The notes below the pieces were generated by a model, which ran no database searches, was not told the origin of the DNA, and saw only the letters and a list, made by a program, of their open reading frames with translations. Below are positions 50,439-63,300 of a stretch of 64,000 nt of DNA, piece after piece. Source of the stretch: Diploscapter coronatus. Taxonomy: Eukaryota > Nematoda > Chromadorea > Rhabditida > Rhabditidae. How positions within the stretch are numbered: position 1 is the first letter of the stretch; each line of letters opens with the position of its first letter. The DNA is taken from positions 22,591,201 to 22,655,200 of the forward strand of contig OZ038422.1 in NCBI GenBank assembly GCA_964036155.1, written 5' to 3'. The position numbers and the translations under genes are program-made.

Positions 50439-50510
50439 GCTTGTAGCGCATGACGAACGGGCGGCGCAGGCTAAATTGGCCCTTGTCCGAGGAGATCCCG
50501 AAGGATTCCT
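50439..50510 (-). CDS. Candidate terminal exon on the minus strand (unrecognised)
   Basis: Reading the minus strand, a good acceptor (TTATTTCAG) is followed by 23 codons starting ESFGISSDKGQF and ending PFVMRYKL, then TAA. Base composition is GC-richer than its surroundings, like real exons here. No upstream exon could be found between 50520 and 53600 on this strand, and the plus strand is also open across the segment. No family is recognised, so it may be the end of a gene with distant exons or a chance reading. Confidence 0.3.
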
Positions 50511-50519
50511 GAAATAAGT

Positions 50520-53500
50520 CGATTCAAATTTCCCTCGACTATTGAACTTCCATGATGCCATTGCATTGTTTTTTGTGCTTGTTAAAATGTGTAATGTCTT
50601 ATTCATCTCGTACAAAGCTGATCTTCATTGAAATTCGAAGAGAGTTCATCTTTTCTTCTTCAAAAATTGAACTTTACTCTATGAAATCTGTGATGAAATA
50701 TGAATTGCTGTGAATAATAGGTTGCAGATTGCATACATGTTGCAAATGTCTGCTTCTCGCTGCTCTCCTCCCTCTCTCTTCATGCTGCACCTGGCTTGCA
50801 CCCAAAGTGCATTTACCCTTTAAGAAGTTCTATTACACTTTTAATAGTTCACTCGGCTAGTTCGGTGGATCACTCTCGCAACTTGCAACGCGTTGCATCC
50901 CGCGCCATTTCTGCCCTTGTACTTCTCTAATCGTTTCACTTTTCCCTACACTCTTATACATTCGTCTCCTTTTCCCCACGCTCTCTCCTATTCCATCATC
51001 CTTACCCGGCCCCCTTTTCTCTGCTCCCCACTCCTCTCGCTTCCCCCTGAATGTTGTCCTTTTAAAGTGCAACTTTGGATGTGTTCAAAATTCGCCCTTT
51101 TAGCGAAAGAAAGTTTATTAGTTCAGGTGATAGAACGTTGTAAGAAGAAATTTGAAAATGACTCCGCCTACTTTTTCCCTCTCTACTACTATTTCGTTAG
51201 CTGATCATCAATTTCGTCTTTGGAGACTATTTTTATATATCGTTCATTCTTAGATAAAGAGAAAAGATCTCGAACTCTCGTCATGTTTTGAAATTGAGAA
51301 AAGCTTATTCAAATTTCATGATGTGACGTGAAGATCAGCTTTGTAATGAATGAATGATGATTGTACAGATGCAGAACTCTATCGAGTCTATTCAAGAGTT
51401 ACCAAAAAGTGAGGAAGGGATGAAAAAGCTTCAAGAATTTGAGTTAATTCAACTTTTCAACCATGTTTCCTCAGTTTAATTCATAAAGTTCTGATTACTG
51501 TAAAGTCTAAAATACCTCTTTGCGATAATATTTTGTTTTGTTTGTCTGATGTTGTGATTTTTTGCAACTTCTGAGAAAACGAACACTCGGATTCACGACA
51601 GAATGGGCGGGGTTAAAACGAAAATGTATCAAACTAGAGATAGAGAATGAAATCCAATGAAGAGAGATAAAGAGGAAGTGAAAAAATATCTGCGCAGAAA
51701 GGGGGAGGGTTAGGTGGCACTCGATGCAGAGGAGAGGAGAGGGCTAGAGGCGTTCGCTTTTCCGCTTTCGAAAAATAAAAGATGAGAGAGTGCGCAGAAA
51801 AGAGAAAAAAATAGGAAATTAAGAATGGAACAAAAAATCTGTAACGTTTTTTTCTTCAAAAATTTAGGAAAAAATCATGATAAAATTTTCAATAAAATAA
51901 GATGAAATTGATCTAATCAATCGGAATTTTGATAAAATGATAAAAAATCGTCTGGATCGTCAAAAATGGAAAAGCGCCCTTGTGGGAAGGGGGTTTTGTG
52001 CATTCGAATAGAGAAAGACTGAGCGAGTGTTCGTTTTATCGCAAAGAGGAACGAGGAACGTCCGTTCGTCCAAAGCCGGCACAGCGTTCCCCCTTGCTGC
52101 ACCGACTGGTACATCGCGGAAAGGGCCGCAGGGGGAGCGAACAGGAGAACGGGCGAATGGGGCTAGGGGAAAAGAGACTGGGGGAGGGAAAAGAAGGAAC
52201 GCATGAGAAATAAGCTGGGATATAGTTGAGATATTTGAATATGATAATTGCTATAATAGTAAAATAGTAATAATGAAAATGAAATTTACGATTTTACGAA
52301 AATTCACATATGAATTTTCCATCAACGAGAGTAGACAAAGGAAAATATTAATTTCCGCTTTATGATTTCTTCATAAATGACGATCAGCCTATTTCGAGGA
52401 AGACTAGTATACAGATATGAAGAGACTTTTAGAAGAGATCTTCCAAATTTATAAAAGTTAAAAAAAAAAAAAAAAAAAACGATGATGAAAAGTAAAGGTA
52501 AAAATGATCCATATTCAAATGAATCAGGTAACCTGCCGAAATCTACCTGGATATGCTAAAGTAGGGCAACAACTGTCTGAGGCATGTCTCATTAATCCAT
52601 TACCTGCAGAATTTCTGGAAGTGCAGGTGGACAAAGACAGCGAGGGTTGCAGCAGAAAGCGAACGCATCCGAGTTTTTGGCGTTCACTTTTTGTAGGTCA
52701 ACGGAGTAAGGAAAGTGAATTATCCCATCCGAGGAAAACGTTTCATCTACCAAATCTGCAATGGGAGATATTTATTGCAGATTTTCATGAGAGAATAAAA
52801 GCATTTAGAAATTTTACTGTAGCGTAAAATTGAATATCGTGATCTCTAAAGTTAAAATAAAAACAGGTTATCAGAATAGTGCATAAAATTTGTATGTTAC
52901 CTGATTGAAATTTTATTTTTCGAAGTTTCAAAACTCCATGCTTCAGATTATGAGATGTCTCCGTCATTCCGAGGATGCGATTATTTGAAGAAGAGAATGC
53001 GAGGGTGCAATTCTCTTGATTGGCGCACACTCCTTGCATCATTCCCCGTTCTCCTTTCACCCTCCACAATCTTACAATAGCATTGGTGCTAATCTAGCTT
53101 CTCGAAATACTTCACTATTTTGCATATTTTAAGCTAGAGATGTCATTATGATTCCACGAAACTTTTAAATATTCGAATATTCCGGAAGAGGAATGGACCT
53201 CGATGTAAGATTTTTCCTACTTTTCTCATGAAACTCGATATTTTCGACTTTCAAAAAACCGATTCGGGGATTGTTGAAAAACATATTTTCGGATTTAGAA
53301 CGTAAAAATTATGAAGGTGAATAGTATTTTTCCTACAAAAATAGCATGGAATTAAAATGGATTACTGGAAATTACAAATTATTTCGTTGGGTTCCTCAAT
53401 CTGCACATAATACCTCATGTTTTAAATCAGAATTGCGGAAGTTCGATTTAAAAATCACACTTCTAGAATCTTCCAAAATTTTAGAATCCAAAATAGGAAT

Positions 53501-53649
53501 TAATCTAGGTTTGTACGAATGTAAATCTTGAAAAAAAAACTGATTTTAGTATCGAAATCTCAAATTACATTCATCTTTGAAGTAATACAGAAAAAAAAAA
53601 CATTTCTGATTTATTTTTTCTAGGAACTAGAGGATAAAATAAATTTTAG
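50520..53649. other. 3.1-kb region with no firm gene
   Basis: Pyrimidine-rich DNA at 50740-51060 and purine/GC-richer DNA at 51600-52210 resemble promoter-type sequence. A palindrome GCAACGCGTTGC lies at 50884-50895. A20 occurs at 52460-52479. The segment 52504-52830 is open for 107 codons, but composition and content are not convincing. A short reading MIHIQMNQ at 52504-52527 ends at a fair donor (CAG|GTAACC) in the phase needed by the exon at 53650. Confidence 0.4.
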
Positions 53650-53799
53650 AAACCCACGGATGTCGGTGCCTTGATCATCAAAGTCGCAGCAGGAATTGTT
53701 ATTGCCATTTCCTTATCGCTGATCCTTCTCGTCGTTGGGAACATGGTCTACACGTCCGTCACTGATCGAGTCAGAATTCGGGAGTCTAAACGAGATTGA
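53650..53799 (+). CDS. Last exon of a small single-pass membrane protein (5' exons unresolved)
   Basis: After an ATTTTAG acceptor, 49 codons open with KPTDVGALIIKVAAG. They continue through a hydrophobic span of about 21 residues (IVIAISLSLILLVVGNMVY), end in the basic tail RVRIRESKRD and stop with TGA. The composition is clearly coding and transmembrane. An AATAAA at 54204-54209 supports a transcript ending before polg-1. By phase, MIHIQMNQ at 52504-52527 could be joined directly to give a 57-aa micro-membrane protein; other upstream exons are possible. I do not recognise the family. Confidence 0.6.
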   Translation, partial: KPTDVGALIIKVAAGIVIAISLSLILLVVGNMVYTSVTDRVRIRESKRD

Positions 53800-54203
53800 C
53801 CAGGGTTATTTTTCGATGTAAGATAATTCGACGAAATCCACGATAAAATTGTGGATGATATTTATTTGGACATAATCATCTAGAGTAGACGTTAGTATTT
53901 TGATATTTTAATGCAACCTTATCGAGTTTTGAAAAATACGAGAAAAGTAATGAAAATTTTTTTTAAGTGAAAAATTCAACACTCGATAAATGCGAATGTT
54001 TATCTTCGGTAAGTGCTGATTCAGTTGTTTATTGCATTTTTCGTTTTTTTCATTTATTTTTCTAGTGCTTCGTTATTTTCCCACTTCTAGCTCTTTCACG
54101 ACGATTCGAACGCTTTAACTTATCGAACATTACGGTGCTGCACTCGTTATCCACGTCGCTTTCATGAAATTATTGTCTGTGTGCATAATTCTTGAAAAAA
54201 TTA

Positions 54204-54209
54204 AATAAA
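54204..54209 (+). terminator. Poly(A) signal for the small membrane protein gene
   Basis: AATAAA 405 nt after the stop at 53799 and 100 nt before the polg-1 start. It would separate the two transcription units. Confidence 0.5.
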
Positions 54210-54312
54210 CTGTTTTAAACAGGAAATTTGTTGTTTCTGAACAAATTGTCGTGCAGATCCATTGATATTTTACTTGATTTTTAAAATTTTAATATTTATC
54301 GTGACTCAGAAG

Positions 54313-57300
54313 ATGCGTCTCCGATTGAGTGACGCAATTGCCCGAAAATGTCTGTTGCGAACCCAGTTTGGAAGACCGTCAATTGCCGTTGCTCCCCTTC
54401 TGAGTTGTCATGCGAGCAGGCCTTGTTCTTCGGTGGGTTCGAAAAAGAAAATAATTATTTTTTCTAAAAATTAAGAAATAATGATGGTAGAGAAAAAGTC
54501 TACCAAATCAGGGTCGTACGAAGTTTTTTAAAATAAAATTTTCGATTTCAAAATGGTCTACTTTCACTTATGCCTGGTTCCGAACTTTCCGAAAAGCAAG
54601 CAAAAATAGAAATGAACATTTCAGTTCATGCGCAAGCCGATCACAACGATGCCCCCTGCACTGCATTCGTACCTCTTCCAGTCTCCAGTGCCTTCTTCCG
54701 CAGCCCAATCAGATATTCAAATTGAGCTGCCTCCACTTCAGGGCAGAAACCTCGAGGAGCATTTTCTGTATGCATTCTCTAATTTAAAAAAAAAAATCTT
54801 TCTGCATCTTTATACAAGGTTTCAAATTGATTCTTTGCCATAAAAAGTGTTTGAAGCTTTATTTTTCAAGTTTTCAGGACGATAGTCGAGGAACAGTTTG
54901 GACCATATCGAAATTTGCTGCATTCGATTCAATTCGATGAGAAGCAGCTGAAAGCGTTGGAGAAGGCGATGCCGAAGGAAGGCGAATGGAAATTCGAAGT
55001 TGGATGGACGCGATATGCGAATGGAAAGGCTGAGAAAGTGAGCTTTTTCATTTAATTTGTTAGTTCTCATTTTGGCTTCTTGCATTTTTCCTAATGAGAT
55101 CGCCATTTGTATTTATGGCAAATTCTTTTCTTCTTTTCTCAAACTTTAAGATTTGGTGAAAAATATAGGAAGACCCCTTTCTTCAAATTCAGGTGCAGTA
55201 TCCTCCAGAAGACGTGTTCTTCTTCGACGTGGAGATCTGTGTGACGGATTCTCGAATGGCCTGCATGGCTGTTGCCGCTTCAAAAGACGCTTGGTTTGTT
55301 TTATTCTTCTTGGTTTTTTTTTTTTAAATAAAATTTAATGGGAGAAGAGAAAAAAGCCTTGTACTTTTGTTTGAAGAATGCTCTATCTGAGTTAGTCAGG
55401 AATTGGGGTGATTGAATTTGAAGGATAAACCATGTTTTTTTTCTCTGCCCAGATCCCTAAAAGACTGGGAATGCTTTCAGTCTTTCAGAGATCCTGTTAC
55501 TAATATTACAAATCATTGAAGCCAATGTCATCCATCTCCGGCGAAAATAGACAAATCAAAATGTCCAGAAAAGTTGTACAAATTGGAATTTCAGCAAACA
55601 AGAAGCAAATGTCACTATTAGTTGTAAAACTTGCTCATTATCAAGACTTTCCTCCATTCGTTTTTTCTATTTTGGGAAACAGTAAATCATTTCTATCAAA
55701 GAGGAAACCGCGAGAGATGTCTTGCATAATAATGGAGCACGGGCTAAAGTAGTATCGATAATGGGCTGAAAGCTCACGACAATTCGTGCACATTCATTGT
55801 TCATTTATTGAATTCTAATTTTTTTTTGAAGATTTGGATTTTGGTCTATTTTCTCGAAAATGGATGATACATGGTATGAACACGAAGAACAGTGAAAACA
55901 TTTGCACATGCATAATGTTACACGTTTTCCTACAGATCTGTTTTTTTTTCAGAATGTCTACGTTATTTCAGTCATTTTTTTTCGTATTTCATGTATCGTT
56001 CGCCGTTTACACCATCACTTATTTTCTGAAAACAAAAAAATACAAATCATTTCTAATTTCTTGTTCGCATAATGCATTTCTTTTCCTGATTCTTTTCATT
56101 TTGCCTCCGTCCTTGTTTTACCTTTTTCATTGACTCGTTATTTGCTCGCGAGCATTTCTACCAATTTTATGGACTTTAAATTTTCTCATTATTTTTCCGA
56201 ATTTTTATTTGACTTTTGAATTTAGATGAGCAGTCCGGATGATCTGTTTGAGAGGAAGGAACAAGTCGCGCGAATTGAGGATGAATCCGAGCAGGCAGAG
56301 CAGAGCAGGGCACACAATTCAAGCGAGGTATCGTTGATTGAAGAGAAAGGGGATATTCATGTAGCAGTAATTAGAAATCGTTATTATTTTGACTGCAAGT
56401 AGTGCTTTTTCAGGTTGACGCGAACTCGGAAAGCATGCCGGATTCGGTGAAGTACTCGATGTTGCACAAACTTAGCGAGGAGAAGTTCCGTTTCATTTGG
56501 GATCACAAATACGTTCATCATAGCGACAGAACTCGTAACGCTCAATTGTATGAGGAACTCAAAGCGGATCTGGAGAAGGAAGGGCATATCGTTTATTCGA
56601 GTAAGATAGCCTATTTTTATGAAAGCATAATTTTCGGAAAAGTCATTCGGAGGTAATAGCTGTAAATGTTGCTCAGGTACATGGCTTCGGAAGAACTTCA
56701 ACTCCCTTCGATCGCAATTCAACCGATTACTAGACAAAATCCGCAGAAGCAGAGATCCGAATTATGCAGAGACTGCGAAAAAATGGAAGTTCTACTATCT
56801 GATGGAAGTTTTGCAGAACGAGGACAGGTAATTTTTTCTTTCTAATTTTCAAAATCCCTTTTTTTAGGTTTGAGCGTAAAATAAGTAAACAACAGTAGTT
56901 AAACTTTTCTTGAAAGTTTCGATGGATATCATTTCAGTGACAACGCATCGACCCCGACTGATGGCATGCAAGCGTCAATTTCTCCTCAGCCAGCAGTCGT
57001 GCCTTTCTTCAACCCTCAAATGCCTGGACCATCTAATATGTCGAATGTTCAGCATTTCGTAGGTTACTTATGAAAGAAAGGATTTTTATATTTTTTTAGA
57101 ATCCGAATCGCGTTATGATGAATCGTTTAGTCGGGCAGGATGATCGCCTCGTTATGCAGAGACCGAAAAGAAAGCAACCCAGTCCGGCCACTGACGAAGA
57201 TCGTTCCGTGCCGTCCAAGGGTTGCAAATCCACTGCCGGACATTTGTGTAAGTAGGAGAAATTCGACTTGGTTAAAATATCCCTGACTATAATGAATCAA

Positions 57301-60300
57301 ATCAACTTGAAAATTAACATTTGATTGATCGCCATAAAGCAACGATTTTCTAAACTTATAAAATTTATTTGCTTTTTCTCGATTAGTTATCATTTTGGAA
57401 AAAATGGGATTCTATTTTCAAATTTCAACCTTCAGCTTCAACATTCGTGTCGATCTGTGAGGCATTAGAAGAGAAGCGCCCTGGTCTGTCCTCTGAGCTC
57501 TGCCTGCAAATGGGCGAACTCATTCAGAAGGGCCTCAGAATGCTCTACGAGAACACTTAGGCTGTGATTTAAACGAACCATATCATTTCAGTTACTGTTG
57601 CTAATGTTTATTTCTCAGGGAGAATTGTTTTTGTTATTCCTTTCGTTTCAAAAATAAAGTTATTTGACAAGATTCCTAAAGAGGTCCGCACCAGAATCGA
57701 TCATGAAATTTGACCATGCAAAAAATTAATTAATTTTTAAAAAATTGTAAAAAGATCACAAACACGTTATTTGTATGTGAGGAATTTTAACTGGTATTCG
57801 GAAAAATATTGCAGAGATTATTTCATCGCCGCGCCACTGTCGCATAACCTCTCCAATATTTTTCCGAGAACTAGGTGCCAGCTCATTTACCTACAAACAC
57901 TCTTCTTACAAATCAGGGATGGCCGGAAAGATTTCTGGCCATTCCTGCTACAAATAACATGACATAAAATGTTCTTTCCAGGAATTTTTATTTGGATGAA
58001 AATAATTTTTCTAAATTTCAGGTACAGTTGGTGCAGCGATCGACTTATCAACCACACCCCTCTGCCGCAATATTTCACTTGCAATTTGCGCGACTTCTAC
58101 GTTCCTGTCGCTAAACAAGGTCTTTTTCGTACTTTTCTTGAAATGGAATTGAAACTTTCAGGCGAGAAAAATTCCCGCATCGTGATAGGTCACAATGTTG
58201 GTTTCGATCGAGCCAGAACCCAGAGTCCGTATGAAAAGGAGGTTAGTTTCTTTATGAAATTTCGAAAATCAAGAGAAATGCTATTACAAATCACAAGGTT
58301 GATTTTTTATCCATATTCGAATTTCAGCCAACTGGAGTTCTATTCATGGACACAATGGCGATGGTGGCCTCGATGTTTGGAATGGCAGATCATCAGGAGA
58401 CGATGTACAAGACGAGGAGAGCGCAGACAGATGGAATGGACGATTCGGATCCTGCGCTCAGCCAAGTGGGGCCTATCGAGGGGAATAGTGAGGATCAGGT
58501 TGGCAGATTTAGTTTAAGTCTTTTTTTGGAGATTTATTCTTCCTTACTTATCTATCGCCATCATTTTTGAAAAAATCCCTTCTGAATTTCGACTTGAAGC
58601 TAATTTCATTGGCAAAATGCTTTCAAAGATATTCAATCCATCATTTTTCTCTTCAGAAAGGCGATGGCTGGATTCGTGAGTGGAAGAAGCGCGTTTCCCC
58701 GAAGGGTCTGGCAGATGTCCACAAATATCTCTATCCGAACAAGAAGCCTCTCGACAAACAGTACCAGAACTTCTTCGTCAAGTGCAGTCTACCCGATGTC
58801 AGGGAGAAGTTCCAGGTATATTTATTATTTTGCACTGAAGTTTGTTGACAGATATTAAGAATAGCTATTGCTCAGCTGGGGTATTCGGAAATCTCGAAAC
58901 CTCACAACTTGTTGAAATAGTATGCAGAGCTAGAAGATGCTAAGGAAATGCTACTCATTTTTTTTTGCATACTTTTTCTTCAAGTCACGAGGTTTCGAGT
59001 TTTTTTGTTTTTTTTTTTTTAATTTCCTTTCATATTTTCTATCATTTTTCGTCGAATTTTTAGATCCTGATGAAATATTGCGCTCACGATGTGTTGGCGA
59101 CTGCACAAATCTATGCGAAGCTCATGCCAATGTTCCGGGAAAAGTAAGCAAACTTTTTTTTTCAAATTTTGATAATTTCGAAAATTTCCGAATCCCCCAT
59201 CCGATTTCTCTGGCAGGAATGGTCTACATGGGAGATGCATATCTACCGATCAACCAGCACTGGAGACAGTTTTATCAGGTATCAAATATTGAAGCAAAAA
59301 TGAGCGTTCCAAATTTCAGAAGAACGAGAAAGAGTGCCACGAATTGAAGACAGAAGCGATGAGATCTCTCATTACTTCTGCGAAGAATATGACCCAACTC
59401 ATGTGGGGATTTGAAGTCTAAAATTTCAAAAAAATACTAATTTTTCAGCCCGACGAAAGAAGACGCGAAAAGAGATTTGTGGTTTTGGATCGAGGACTTC
59501 AGTCCCTGCACAAAGCAGTGCGCACTTCCGAGGTACGATCTAATATTTTTGAGTGTTTTTTCCTGCCTAAATCACTATTTGAAATCTCATGGCATCATGA
59601 GACTAAACATGAACGAAATAAGGTAGGACAGACTAGATGGTTTGTTCCAATGCATTGCGTCATGCCTTGCGGTTTTCAAATTCTTCTAAAATTCAAATGA
59701 GATTCAGTTGGTACCAGACGATCTTCAAGCAGGCTGCCCGCCGTGAGACCCCCATCGAGAATCTGAAGCCGGACGACATCACATTCAAGACCAAGGCCAG
59801 CTGCCCCATTTTCGGGTTCGTCTATGGCCCGTATCCCATGTTGAAAATCGATAAATTCGGATTCGGATTTCTCGTTCCGACGACCAAAGCTGTCAAAGGT
59901 TCGAAGTTTTTATTTTTTTAAAATGTGAACATGAATTTATTTACAAAGTGAAAAATCATTTTTGAAACACTTGTATGCAATTGCAAGGTGATTTCCCCTT
60001 CAGAACTTCCCGAATTCATGCAGCTCGAAATTCCATCAGAAGGGGAAGAACCATTCGATTTCCCAATTAGGTATGCCACAGGGTGTGATAAGAATGAACG
60101 AACTTCGCAAATGATTTCAGAAAATGTGCCGAATTCGTGAGGGCGAATCTGAAGACGGTCAATGATGTGGAGAAATCTGCGAAGCCTGCCATTGACTGGG
60201 GTGATTTGAAGTTCTACAGACTGCCACACTCGGTGAGTTTGTAATTCAATTTTTATTAGTTTCTCTCGAATGTAAAAATTCTAAACGTTTATTATGAGCT

Positions 60301-63300
60301 TTCGAAGTAGGAGTTGGTAGTTTAGAAGATTGAAATCCAATCAATTTCAATTATCTTCATTTTCTCAGAGTGGATTGCAAGAGAATGTTGGTGACATGTA
60401 CTCCAAATCGTTCTACAAACTATTCGGAAACCTGATCCGACCCACTCGTAATGTGGAATATTTTGGGAGCCTTCTGAAATCGATTCAAGACACCAAGTTC
60501 TGGGATAGTTACAGGTGAAAATTTAGAATTTTCCTTTAGAATAATTTTCAAATCAGTCTGTAAATGTTTTCGACAGTGTATAATTCACTAGTTTTTTTCC
60601 TTCCTTAAAAATCCTAGGCATAAGATGTGAAACGTTTAAAAATGATATGGTGGTATTGATGAACTTCAGCGAGCGGATAAATGAGGAAATTTCCGCCTGG
60701 TACGAAGATTCTCCGCTAATCGAAGACGGCGCTCCATCCCAAGGGGCCATCGCTCCAGCCATCTGCCCTGCAGGAACTGTTTCGAGAAGAAGCGTCCACA
60801 AACTCTGGGTCACGCTCACCAATGCTACGGTGAACTTCTTGTTTCGAATTCTGAAGCACTTATTACAGACCTCTAAGCTTTCGTGAATACAAAAGTAGTT
60901 AGGGAAAAGATAGGAAGAACATTGTTTTCTCCAAACTACCTTGTGCATTAAGTGGAAGTTCGAAAATTTCGAGTTCCTTTTGAAATGCACCTTTTTCAGG
61001 AAAGTTCTCGTCTCGGCACGGGCATCAAGACGATGGTGCAGGCCCCGCCAGGCTACAAACTGGTCGGTGCGGATGTGGATTCGCAAGAGCAGTGGATTGT
61101 TGCCCTGTTTGGAGACGCTAGTCAGGCACTTGTCAAACGTAAGACGAATTTAAAAAATTGAAAATTTTATTATTATTGTTGTTGTTGTTGTTGTTTCTTT
61201 AATTGATGGCCTTTATCGTTACACAGTCAAAATTTGTATTCAACAGTTTGATCATTCTTTGCAGCTGTGTCTGAGCGGATCGCTGGTCTGACCCCCTTCA
61301 GCAATATGATGTTGGTTGGGTCGAAAAACGACGGAACCGACCTGCACAGCGTCGTGGCGAAGCAACTCGGAATCAGTAGAGATCTCGCTAAGGTTAGTTT
61401 TAAATACCTTTCTAAAAGCATTTCTGATTTTCAGACTCTCAACTACGCCCGTCTATATGGCTCGGGAGTGCAGCACGCGAAACAGGAACTGATCAAAACT
61501 GGCAAGAAACCACAGGAAGCAACCAAAGTCGCCAAACAACTCTTCGCTTTGACAAAGGGAGAACTCATGCAGTAAGAGTTACAAAATGTGTTGGGAATAA
61601 TTTTATCAATTGGCGAATATCACCATGAGCTATCCTCTTTCTTCAGTAAGATGTAGATATCGTGAAAGGATTAGTTTCGTTTCTGAATGCGAGTGCATTT
61701 TTACCTTATCGGGAAGAAGAAGACGTGAATAATTTGTAAAATCAAACAAAGTTCTCCATTTTAATCAAGTCCTGCTCAGTTTTAGTAGCAATCTACTCGC
61801 AACCTTGGCTTTCCATAAAAATGATTTTCTTTTCAGATGGACGAACATCAAGCCCGAATACAACGACATGTGGTTCGAATTCGCTGCGGAGCGAGGCTTC
61901 GATGGCTTCAAGAATTGCGTGGTTGTCGATGGAGTCATCTACCTTCCGCATTCTCATAGCTCTTTCAGGTTTCTTATTTATTCTTTTTTTTTAAAGAAAT
62001 GAATTTCAGAAAGATCGCCGATGAATTCGAGCTGTTTTTGATGAAGAAGTTGAAGGACAAAGCGGCTCGGGGTTTCAAGATCAATTTCTTCTATGAAGAT
62101 ATCCAGAAGGACTACTATCTCTTCTATGGGGGATAGTGAGTTTTTTATTCTTCTAACTTGAGGAATGTATTTTTCGTTTACTTATAAGTTTGGTAACTGA
62201 GATGCTCTCGGTTCAATTTCTTTTTGTAAGCCGAACCGAACCGCGAACATCTCTGTTCGAGAATGAAAGGAATTACTATTTTCCATTCATCGTTAAGATT
62301 TTAATTCCACTTTATTTCTGACCAACCCAAATAGGACACTTCTTGATCGTCAAATCGTCAATATCGAAATTCATAGCATTCAGTGAGTCATCGACCTTCA
62401 ACTGGCTGGCGATGCATTCCTCCTCGCCCCTTCCCCACACTCCAGTTCTCAAAGCCACAATTTCCACAGCCCTGCAGCCACTCGATCCTTCGGTCCCTGA
62501 TGCCAGCAATTTCCTTTCCAAGTACAAGAGATCGATAATGAATTGGGTGAGTCCTCTTCCCCCCTGATAATTTGAAAGCTGCATATTTCTATATCACGGG
62601 AAGAGACAAATAAAAATGGTATGGAGGAAATTTCGGTAGTTTTTATTTGACAACATGATGAGCTGAATTTGACTAAATTTCGAACTAAATTTATGTTGAA
62701 GGATTCTTTACTAAGCCACTATTTTTCCTTATTGACAACAAGAATAAAAAGTCAGCCAATTAGAAAAAAAACGCTGGGCGCCATTACTCGAATTGGCAAG
62801 TTGTCGAGTCATCGAATTGTAGTTACCAGAAATTTGCAATGCTATTTCGAACTTTTTTTATTTCAAATATGATTTTTTCAACAAAAAAAGGTCTTGCTTC
62901 CAGCATGTGCAATCCTCTGCAGTGGATTTTCTGCATCTGCTGCTGGTCTCGATGCGATGGCTCTGCAGCAAATACGACATTCCTGCCAGATTCGTCATTT
63001 CCATCCATGATGAAGTAAGAACTTTGAAAACTTATTCCTCTTTTGTAATATAAAATTTTCGCTAAAACGAGTTTATGATGGTAGTTGTATGGTTTTCGAA
63101 GAAAATTAGATGTGAGATTGCGATTTTTAGCTAACTTTTCTTCATCTTATTTTATCTCTAACTCGATAAAGCTGTGGCTAAAATGAATTTTCAGGTTCGA
63201 TACCTGGTTCCCAAAGAAGACGCACCTCGACTGTCACTGGCTCTGATGATCGCCCACATGCATGTCAGGGCCTATATGTCTAATACTGTTGGCATAGAGC

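Noticed and set aside
50850..50885. Short resemblance to the start of 5.8S rRNA (GGTGGATCACTC)
   Set aside because: Only about a dozen bases match, and the sequence leaves the rRNA consensus immediately on both sides.
51917..52213. Overlapping ORFs on both strands
   Set aside because: Both read compositionally biased purine/GC-richer DNA and neither has splice structure or family resemblance.
52504..52827. 107-codon plus-strand ORF
   Set aside because: No domain, mixed composition and no splice support for most of its length. Only its first eight codons are kept as a tentative first exon.
53161..53211. Coding-like reading FHETFKYSNIPEEEWTS before a GTAAGA donor
   Set aside because: A TGA stands directly before it in frame, with no ATG or AG acceptor between.
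62335..62383. polg-1 exon beginning at 62335
   Set aside because: In the phase left by the previous exon this start makes an immediate TAG. The acceptor at 62383 keeps the frame and the conserved GG-x-ES...FN block.
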